From Chitinophagaceae bacterium UBA1946 (GTDB taxonomy: Bacteria; Bacteroidota; Bacteroidia; Chitinophagales; Chitinophagaceae): a stretch of 19,891 nucleotides of DNA. The notes beneath the pieces are model-generated. The model did no database searches and was not told the DNA's origin. It saw only the letters and a program-made list of their open reading frames with translations. The position numbers and the translations under genes were made by a program. The stretch spans positions 1-19,891 of the forward strand of contig DDEU01000034.1 in assembly GCA_002336815.1 (NCBI GenBank), read 5' to 3'. Positions 14,520-19,891 of this stretch are shown piece by piece (position 1 is the stretch's first letter; the number at the start of each line of letters is the position of its first letter).

Positions 14520-15968
14520 TCAAGCTTCCAATATTTTTTTGATCGGTTCTACCAATGTATCAATATCACCAGCGCCTGCTGTGATGATCAATGCGCCTTC
14601 AAAACCTTCTTCTACATGTGCTTCCTTTTCCTTCTGCAGGTGCTTTAACAGATCTTCTTTACTCAACAGCATTTTAAATTCACTGTGCATCCTGTCGATG
14701 ATCATCTGGCTGCTTACTCCTTCCATCGGTAATTCCCGGGCGGGATAAATGGGCAGCAAAATTGTTTCATCAGCTATGTCAAGCACTTCTGCAAATCCAT
14801 CTGCATGATCTTTTGTTCTGCTGAATAAATGCGGCTGAAACACTACCGTACATTTTTTATTGCCGAACAATTTTTTGGCACCTGTTATTAAGGCCCTTAA
14901 TTCTTCAGGGTGATGAGCATAATCATCGATCATCACGGTGCTGTCATTCTTAATGATGTATTCAAACCTTCTTTTCACTCCTTTAAAATCTGCTACCGCC
15001 GCTTTTATTTTTTCTTCCTCTATTTTTAATGCTACTGCAACTGCAATGGCAGCTGTTGCATTTTCTATATTGTGCATACCGCCCATGTTCAGCAATACAT
15101 CTTTTACCAACTTCTCTTTTACATTTACATCAAAAACATAACTGCCATTCCCGATACGGATGTTGTGAGCATTTACATCAGCCTTTTCATTCTGTACATC
15201 GTAGTTGATATGATTCGGCGCTTTTAAGTCAGCACTTCTTTTTAAACCATATTTGCTGATGAGCAATCCGCCTGTTTTTATTTTGGCCGCAAAATCAATG
15301 AACGCCAGCTCCATATTTTCTGCCGTGCCATAGATATCCAGGTGATCAGCATCCATTGAACTGATGATGGCGATATCCGGATTTAATTTCAAAAAGCTAC
15401 GGTCGTATTCATCAGCCTCAGCTACACAAACATTTTTTTCACTGCTCCCCGAATTTGTCGGGGCAGGCCAGAAATTGCTGTTGTAGTTTACTGCGATGCC
15501 TCCTAAAAAAGCATTGCAGCCATACCCGCTGTGGCGAAGTATGTGAGCGATCATTGTACTGGTGGTTGTTTTACCATGTGTGCCTGCCACGCATATATTA
15601 AAACCTGTTGCCGTTACCGCCCCCAGCACATCACTTCTTTTTACAATGTTGTAACCATTGTTTAAAAAATAGTTCAGTTCGCTGTGGTCTTTTGGTATGG
15701 CCGGCGTGTACACTACCAGTTTTGCATGCTTGTCAATGAGCTCCAGGTTATCTTCGTAATGGATCTGTATGCCTTCTTCAACCAATTGTTTGCACAGGGT
15801 GGTTTGCGTTTTATCATAGCCGCTTACCGCAACGCCTTTCGAATTGAAATATCTTGCCAGGGCGCTCATACCGATACCACCTATGCCGAGAAAATAGACG
15901 GCCCCCTCCTGACCTCCCCTGGTGGGGGAGGAAGTTAACAACGCCACTATTTCATTTACACTTTTCAT
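14520..15968 (-). CDS. murC: UDP-N-acetylmuramate-L-alanine ligase MurC
   Basis: Cytoplasmic ATP-dependent ligase adding L-Ala to UDP-MurNAc, the first step of stem-peptide synthesis. Of 482 residues, VYFLGIGGIGMSALARYF (24-41) is the Rossmann N-domain, GTHGKTTTS (129-137) the ATP-binding loop, DEYDRSFL and DADHLDIYG the central-domain metal/substrate motifs, and DDYAHHPEE plus FQPHLFSRTKDH the C-domain signatures. The start at 15968 overlaps the murG stop in the pattern ATGA, which implies translational coupling and fixes the start. Residues 12-23 (TSSPTRGGQEGA), between a short start helix and the first strand, are encoded by GC-hairpin repeat copy B. In other Bacteroidota I expect only a few residues there. 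Otherwise the enzyme looks intact. Confidence 0.97.
   Translation of the reverse strand: MKSVNEIVALLTSSPTRGGQEGAVYFLGIGGIGMSALARYFNSKGVAVSGYDKTQTTLCKQLVEEGIQIHYEDNLELIDKHAKLVVYTPAIPKDHSELNYFLNNGYNIVKRSDVLGAVTATGFNICVAGTHGKTTTSTMIAHILRHSGYGCNAFLGGIAVNYNSNFWPAPTNSGSSEKNVCVAEADEYDRSFLKLNPDIAIISSMDADHLDIYGTAENMELAFIDFAAKIKTGGLLISKYGLKRSADLKAPNHINYDVQNEKADVNAHNIRIGNGSYVFDVNVKEKLVKDVLLNMGGMHNIENATAAIAVAVALKIEEEKIKAAVADFKGVKRRFEYIIKNDSTVMIDDYAHHPEELRALITGAKKLFGNKKCTVVFQPHLFSRTKDHADGFAEVLDIADETILLPIYPARELPMEGVSSQMIIDRMHSEFKMLLSKEDLLKHLQKEKEAHVEEGFEGALIITAGAGDIDTLVEPIKKILEA
15902..15939 (-). repeat. GC-hairpin repeat, copy B, inside murC coding sequence
   Basis: CCTCCCC (15913-15919) pairs with GGGGAGG (15925-15931), followed on the minus strand by GGAGGGGG. 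It has the same hairpin plus trailing G-run layout as the intergenic copies, but lies in frame within codons 10-23 of murC. Confidence 0.68.
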
Positions 15969-17116
15969 TTTTTTGCTTCTATGCTTTTCAGTATTTCTTT
16001 TGCTATTGTTTCATCCGCATTGGTCACTGCCAGTTTGCTGATGTGTAGTTTTAATTCAGTTTGCAGTTGTTCATCTTTTGCAAGCCCAATGATTGCCGGC
16101 ACCAATTTTTCAGTTGCGTCACTGTCTTTTACCATCAGTGCTGCGTTCCTGTCAACCAGTTTTGTTGCATTGACTGTTTGATGATCTTCAGCAGCATAAG
16201 GAAATGGTACAAACACTGCCGGTTTTTTTACGACACAGATCTCACTTACACTCATGGCACCACTCCGGCTGATGATCACATCTGCTGCTGCATAGGCATT
16301 TTCCATCTGGGTGATAAAATCATTTGCCCAGATGTTTGGCCTGCCTTCGCACCTCGCTTTTGCCTGCGCTGCATAAGGCTTACCTGTTTGCCAGATCAAC
16401 TGCAGGTTATTGTTGCCAAAATCTTCAAGGTGCTTGTCGAGTGCTTCATTGATCCCTTTCGCTCCAAGACTTCCGCCAACAGACAGGATGGTTTTTTTTG
16501 CCGGATCAAGTCCAAAAAAACGGATGGCTTCTTCCCTGCTTACCTGGCTGTTGGTAATGCTTGCCCTTACCGGATTCCCGCTGATGATGATCTTGTCCGC
16601 AGGAAAAAATTTCTCCATCCCGTCGATGGCTACAAAAATTCCCGTTGCCTTTTTGCCCAGCAGCATATTGCTTTTGCCGGCAAAGGAATTGCTTTCGTGA
16701 ATGAAGGTGCTGATGCCCTGTGATTGTGCAAACCGCAATACCGGGAAGCTCGAATAACCACCCACGCCGATCACCGCATCCGGTTTAAATTTTTTGAAAA
16801 TGCTTCTTACCTGCAAAAAACTTTTTACCAGTTTGTAAGGCAATCCAATATTTTTTATCAAAGAACTCCGGTTAAATCCTGCGATGTCTAACCCTTCTAT
16901 TTTATAACCTGCCTGGGGCACTTTCTCCATTTCCATTTTCCCTTTGGCACCTATAAACAAAATCGACGCATTGGGCCGTTGCTTTTTTATTGCATTGGCA
17001 ATAGCGACGGCAGGAAAAATATGGCCGCCGGTACCTCCACCTGCCATGATGAACCTGCTTCCTTTGCTCCCGGATGGAGAGCTGATCATGGCTTCGCTAT
17101 TTTTATCTTCGATCAT
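15965..17116 (-). CDS. murG: UDP-N-acetylglucosamine transferase MurG
   Basis: Membrane-associated glycosyltransferase that adds GlcNAc to lipid I to make lipid II. It has 383 residues from the ATG at 17116. Family motifs: GGGTGGH (26-32), IHESNSFAGKSN (the usual HEQN region), SVGGSLGAKGINEAL, ISRSGAMSVSEI and PFPYAAEDHQTVNA. About 22 residues precede the first strand (RFIMAGGG), more than usual; a start at the ATG at 17089 (MISSPSG) would trim nine of them. The gene starts 49 bases after ftsW, with a palindromic repeat in between, and overlaps murC by four bases. The identity is certain; the start is less so. Confidence 0.97.
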   Translation of the reverse strand: MIEDKNSEAMISSPSGSKGSRFIMAGGGTGGHIFPAVAIANAIKKQRPNASILFIGAKGKMEMEKVPQAGYKIEGLDIAGFNRSSLIKNIGLPYKLVKSFLQVRSIFKKFKPDAVIGVGGYSSFPVLRFAQSQGISTFIHESNSFAGKSNMLLGKKATGIFVAIDGMEKFFPADKIIISGNPVRASITNSQVSREEAIRFFGLDPAKKTILSVGGSLGAKGINEALDKHLEDFGNNNLQLIWQTGKPYAAQAKARCEGRPNIWANDFITQMENAYAAADVIISRSGAMSVSEICVVKKPAVFVPFPYAAEDHQTVNATKLVDRNAALMVKDSDATEKLVPAIIGLAKDEQLQTELKLHISKLAVTNADETIAKEILKSIEAKK

Positions 17117-17130
17117 TGTTTGCGTTTAAG

Positions 17131-17157
17131 CTGGTCTGACCTGCGGTACCGACCAGG
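17131..17157. repeat. GGTC/GACC palindrome repeat, copy 1 (ftsW-murG gap)
   Basis: CTGGTC (17131-17136) pairs with GACCAG (17151-17156) around a core TGACCTGCGGTACC. It shares this core with copy 2, which starts exactly 40 bases further on. It fills most of the 49-base gap between ftsW and murG. Confidence 0.7.
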
Positions 17158-17165
17158 CTGCTGTT

Positions 17166-18512
17166 CTAATCCGGTCTTACCTGCGGTGCCGACCGGGTGC
17201 CGACCGGTTCTTCACCGGCAACTACTGCCGCAGCAACTGCCTTTCCTTCCTGCATTTCAACATTTCTTGCCACACTTAATATGATACCGATAGACAAACA
17301 AGTAAACAAAAAACTACTGCCACCCATGCTCACTAACGGTAACGTAACACCTGTATTTGGGAACACATTTACATTTACACCCATATTGGCAATGGCCTGT
17401 ATCACCAGCGTAAAACTTAATGCCAGCGCCAGAAAAGCCCCGAATGCAAAAGGGCATTTCTGATACAGGCGTATGCAGCGGTATAAAAAAAGGAGGTAAA
17501 TGAAAACAATGAACGCCCCCCCGAGCAAACCATACTCTTCCAAAATAATGGCGTAAATAAAATCGCTGTAAGAGTGTGGCAGAAAATTGCGCTGTTCGCT
17601 GTTGCCCGGGCCCCTGCCCAGCCAGCCGCCTTTTGCTATTGCAATCTTTGCCTGGTTGATCTGGTAGAGTTTCTCATTCTGATCTTCTTTGTTACTGTAC
17701 ACAAAAGTTTGTATCCTTCCGATCCAGGTAGGTATACGGCCTGCAGACAGGATAGCAGGGAGGTCTTTAGATTTGTGTTCTGCCTTGTCATAATAACTCA
17801 CTGCAATGGTAATGAGCAATAATGCCGGAACCATTGCGATACCAATAGTAGCCAAAATATGTTTTGAATTTACCCGGCCGATAAACATTAACAAAATGCT
17901 TGTACCTGCTATGAGTATAGAAGTGGATAAATTGGCCGGTGCTATCAGCAGGCAAATAATACCTACAGGAATAATGATCGGCAGAAATCCTTTTTTAAAA
18001 TCTTTTATCACGGCCTGCTTGCGGCTTAGCTGCCGGCTCATGTACATGAACAGCGCCAGCTTTGCGAGATCAGAAGTTTGAAAGGTCATATTGATCACCG
18101 GCAGTTTGATCCAGCGGCTGCCCGCATTCAACTGTACCCCAAACAACAGGGTGTAAAGCAGTAAAGGGATCGATACTAAAAACAGGATGATCGCAATGCG
18201 TGAATACACCGTGTAGTTAACCCGGTGTGCAAAATAAATGAACAGTACACCAAGGATGATGAAGGCAAATTGTTTGAACAAAAAGCTTTCGGTACTCTTG
18301 CTGTATTTATAAGCCAATGAACCGGTGCTGCTGTACACCACCAGCAAACTCACGAGGGTAAGGATCACTACGATCGCCCAGATCACCCTGTCGCCCTTGG
18401 TTTTACTCACAAGGTTTGCGCTGCCCAATCCTTTGATGGAAGAACTGAACGCACCTTCGCTTGTTTCATTGAAACCGAGGAATTGTTTTACTATGTTTGT
18501 GATGTCGGACAT
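17166..18512 (-). CDS. ftsW: Septal peptidoglycan glycosyltransferase FtsW (SEDS)
   Basis: Polytopic SEDS-family enzyme that polymerises lipid II at the septum with its partner transpeptidase. The start at 18512 (MSDITNIV) gives 448 residues; the ATG at 18563 would translate into a repeat and is rejected. About ten hydrophobic helices lie between residues 43 and 415. Signatures: LPHSYSDFIYAIILEEYG (311-328), in which D317 aligns with the catalytic Asp of FtsW, and FPNTGVTLPLVSMGGSS (384-400). A roughly 40-residue cytoplasmic N-terminal extension precedes helix 1. The last 13 residues (436-448, PVGTRSAPQVRPD) are encoded by a palindromic repeat, so the natural C-terminus may have been altered by it. 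RodA is a possible alternative name, but the position in the cluster favours FtsW. Confidence 0.96.
   Translation of the reverse strand: MSDITNIVKQFLGFNETSEGAFSSSIKGLGSANLVSKTKGDRVIWAIVVILTLVSLLVVYSSTGSLAYKYSKSTESFLFKQFAFIILGVLFIYFAHRVNYTVYSRIAIILFLVSIPLLLYTLLFGVQLNAGSRWIKLPVINMTFQTSDLAKLALFMYMSRQLSRKQAVIKDFKKGFLPIIIPVGIICLLIAPANLSTSILIAGTSILLMFIGRVNSKHILATIGIAMVPALLLITIAVSYYDKAEHKSKDLPAILSAGRIPTWIGRIQTFVYSNKEDQNEKLYQINQAKIAIAKGGWLGRGPGNSEQRNFLPHSYSDFIYAIILEEYGLLGGAFIVFIYLLFLYRCIRLYQKCPFAFGAFLALALSFTLVIQAIANMGVNVNVFPNTGVTLPLVSMGGSSFLFTCLSIGIILSVARNVEMQEGKAVAAAVVAGEEPVGTRSAPQVRPD
17171..17207. repeat. GGTC/GACC palindrome repeat, copy 2 (within ftsW 3' end)
   Basis: CCGGTC (17171-17176) pairs with GACCGG (17191-17196) around TTACCTGCGGTGCC. 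A GGTGCCGACCG unit is then repeated (17186-17196 and 17196-17206). Compared with copy 1, a T-A pair in the stem is replaced by C-G. It encodes the last 13 residues of FtsW. Confidence 0.7.
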
Positions 18513-18560
18513 TAAATATCTAAGCCTTTTTATTTTTTTGTGCTCTCTGCGTCTTTGCCT

Positions 18561-18600
18561 CACCCCCTACCCCTCTCCTGAAGGAGAGGGGTGAGTTGGG
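18561..18600 (-). repeat. GC-hairpin repeat, copy A (murD-ftsW gap)
   Basis: ACCCCTCTCC (18569-18578) and GGAGAGGGGT (18583-18592) form a perfect 10-bp stem with a TGAA loop. On the minus strand it is followed by AGGGGGTGAGG. It has the most stable stem of the five copies and lies in the 115-base gap between murD and ftsW. No T-run follows closely, so it is unlikely to end transcription. Confidence 0.7.
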
Positions 18601-18627
18601 AGATCACTTTTTGCTAAAGTTTTTTAT

Positions 18628-19891
18628 TTATAAATCTTTTACAGCTTCTTTAAACTGGTTTCCCCTGTCTTCGTAATTTTTAAACAAATCAAAACTTGCA
18701 CAGGCAGGACTCAGCAAAACCACATCGCCTTTACTGGCAAAATGAAAGGCAGCCTGCACTGCTTCTTCTGCTGAAGCGGTATTCAGCATCAACGATACTA
18801 CCGAACCGAATACTTCATGGATCTTCCGGTTGTCCGTTCCCATGCACACGATCGCTTTTACTTTTTCTTTTACCAGGTCCATCAAAATCGAATAGTCGTT
18901 CCCTTTATCAACGCCACCCAAAATCAGGATCGTTGGTTTGTTCATACTTTCCAGTGCAAACCAGGTACTGTTCACATTGGTCGCCTTGCTGTCGTTAATA
19001 AATTCAACCCCACGGATTGTACCAACCGGTTCCATCCGGTGCTCCAGGCTCTGGAATGTTTGCAGCGATTCTCTCACGTGTTCTTTTTTAATGTCAACCG
19101 CAACGGAAGCAGCACCTGCAGCCATACTGTTATACTGGTTGTGTTTTCCCTTCAGTGCAAAGTCCTGTATGCTCATCTGCATTTCTTCTCCTTTCCATTT
19201 CAGGTGCATTGCGGCGTTGGTAATATAGGCGCCCTGTGGCAGTTCTTTACTCATGGTAATGGGATATAAATTTGATTTAATGGGGTATCTGTAAATATTG
19301 TTGTTTGTTATTTCGTCATCCAGGCAATAGATAAAAACATCTTCCGCTACCTGGTTCATTGCGATGCGGAACTTGCTGTCGATATAGTTCTGCATATTGT
19401 ATTCATACCTGTCTAAATGATCTTCAGTGATGTTCGTTAGTATCGCCACATCTGCCCTGAAATCCTTAATGTCATCTAACTGAAAAGAACTGATCTCCAC
19501 GATATACAGAGCTTTCGGTTCTACTGCTACCTGCCTGGCAAATGAAAAACCAATATTGCCTACCATTGCACAATCAGCACCCCCTGTTTTACAAATGTGG
19601 TAGGTGAGCGCTGTAGTGGTGGTTTTGCCATTGGTTCCTGTGATGGCAATGATCTTACTGTTCCCTTTGTAACGGTAAGCCAGTTCAATTTCACTGATCA
19701 CCGGAATTCCTTTTTTCCTGATCTTTTTTACGAGTTCATTTTTTTCAGGAATGCCGGGACTCTTCATCACCTCATCTGCATTCAAAATCTTTTCTTCTGT
19801 GTGTGTACCCTCTTCAAAAAGGATGTTGAACTGTTTCAGTTCCTGTTTAAAATTTTCTTTAACTGTACCGCCATCGCTTACAAATACATCA
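18628..19891 (-). CDS. murD: UDP-N-acetylmuramoyl-L-alanine-D-glutamate ligase MurD (5' end outside window)
   Basis: Cytoplasmic ligase adding D-Glu to UDP-MurNAc-L-Ala. The reading frame stays open to the window edge: 420 residues are visible from DVFVSDGGTVKEN to VKDL, so only some 25-30 N-terminal residues, including the first glycine-rich loop, are missing. Motifs: ILNADEVMKSPGIPE in the N-domain, ITGTNGKTTTTALTYH for ATP, SSFQLDDIKDFRADVAILTNI then EDHLDRYE in the central domain, NDSKATNVNSTWFALE and GGVDKGNDY in the C-domain, and LLSPACASFDLFKNYEDRG near the end. It is the first visible gene of the cluster; mraY and murE would be expected just beyond the edge. Confidence 0.97.
   Translation of the reverse strand, partial: DVFVSDGGTVKENFKQELKQFNILFEEGTHTEEKILNADEVMKSPGIPEKNELVKKIRKKGIPVISEIELAYRYKGNSKIIAITGTNGKTTTTALTYHICKTGGADCAMVGNIGFSFARQVAVEPKALYIVEISSFQLDDIKDFRADVAILTNITEDHLDRYEYNMQNYIDSKFRIAMNQVAEDVFIYCLDDEITNNNIYRYPIKSNLYPITMSKELPQGAYITNAAMHLKWKGEEMQMSIQDFALKGKHNQYNSMAAGAASVAVDIKKEHVRESLQTFQSLEHRMEPVGTIRGVEFINDSKATNVNSTWFALESMNKPTILILGGVDKGNDYSILMDLVKEKVKAIVCMGTDNRKIHEVFGSVVSLMLNTASAEEAVQAAFHFASKGDVVLLSPACASFDLFKNYEDRGNQFKEAVKDL

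Noticed and set aside
18513..18563. FtsW start 17 residues further upstream
   Set aside because: The added residues are strongly basic and come from the flank of repeat copy A; MSDITNIV is a more natural start.
18561..18600. Copy A as a terminator between murD and ftsW
   Set aside because: The stem is strong, but the minus strand after it reads into a G-run rather than T residues, and ending transcription here would cut off essential genes.

Overview
The window looks like a chromosomal segment of a Bacteroidota bacterium, most likely of the Chitinophagaceae type. Evidence: division/cell-wall genes in the order murD-ftsW-murG-murC-ftsQ-ftsA-ftsZ with no ddl or murB, several secreted proteins with OMP_b-brl or similar barrels ending in Phe, a textbook Bacteroidota promoter (TTTG-N20-TATATTTG), and almost no Shine-Dalgarno sequences. 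The genus cannot be fixed from the sequence alone.

Left part (1-9130): mostly single genes, often with their own terminators. In order: the 5' part of a SlyD-type FKBP prolyl isomerase (-); a secreted NamZ/DUF1343 exo-N-acetylmuramidase (+) with a terminator; a PolB-like 3'-5' exonuclease (-); a PorT-like beta-barrel (-) with a terminator; a small secreted charged helical protein (+) with a terminator; an ArsR-type repressor and a two-domain SRPBCC/AHSA1 protein (+), driven by a promoter that carries two near-identical palindromes in the spacer and over the start of transcription; a larger outer-membrane porin-like protein (-); a divergent secreted ADP-ribosylglycohydrolase-family enzyme (+); and a small secreted protein of unknown function (-).

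Right part (9240-19891): the 3' two thirds of a dcw cluster, all on the minus strand, read from the right: murD (5' end outside the window), ftsW, murG, murC, ftsQ, ftsA, ftsZ, then a terminator. MurG, MurC and MurD make and load the lipid-linked peptidoglycan precursor, FtsW polymerises it at the septum, and FtsQ, FtsA and FtsZ build the divisome. FtsZ has a roughly 280-residue disordered linker with a recurring short hydrophobic/acidic motif, and FtsQ has a 74-residue Lys/Pro/Ala-rich tail predicted to lie in the periplasm.

The most striking structure is that the dcw junctions are seeded with small palindromic repeats. One GC-hairpin family (hairpin plus trailing G-run, all in the same orientation) has five copies. 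Three lie in intergenic gaps or just upstream of the ftsQ and ftsZ start codons, one lies just past the ftsA stop, and one sits in frame inside the N-terminal coding sequence of murC. A second palindrome family has two copies, with a compensatory base-pair change between them, and one copy encodes the last 13 residues of FtsW. No tRNA, rRNA, CRISPR array or insertion sequence was seen.
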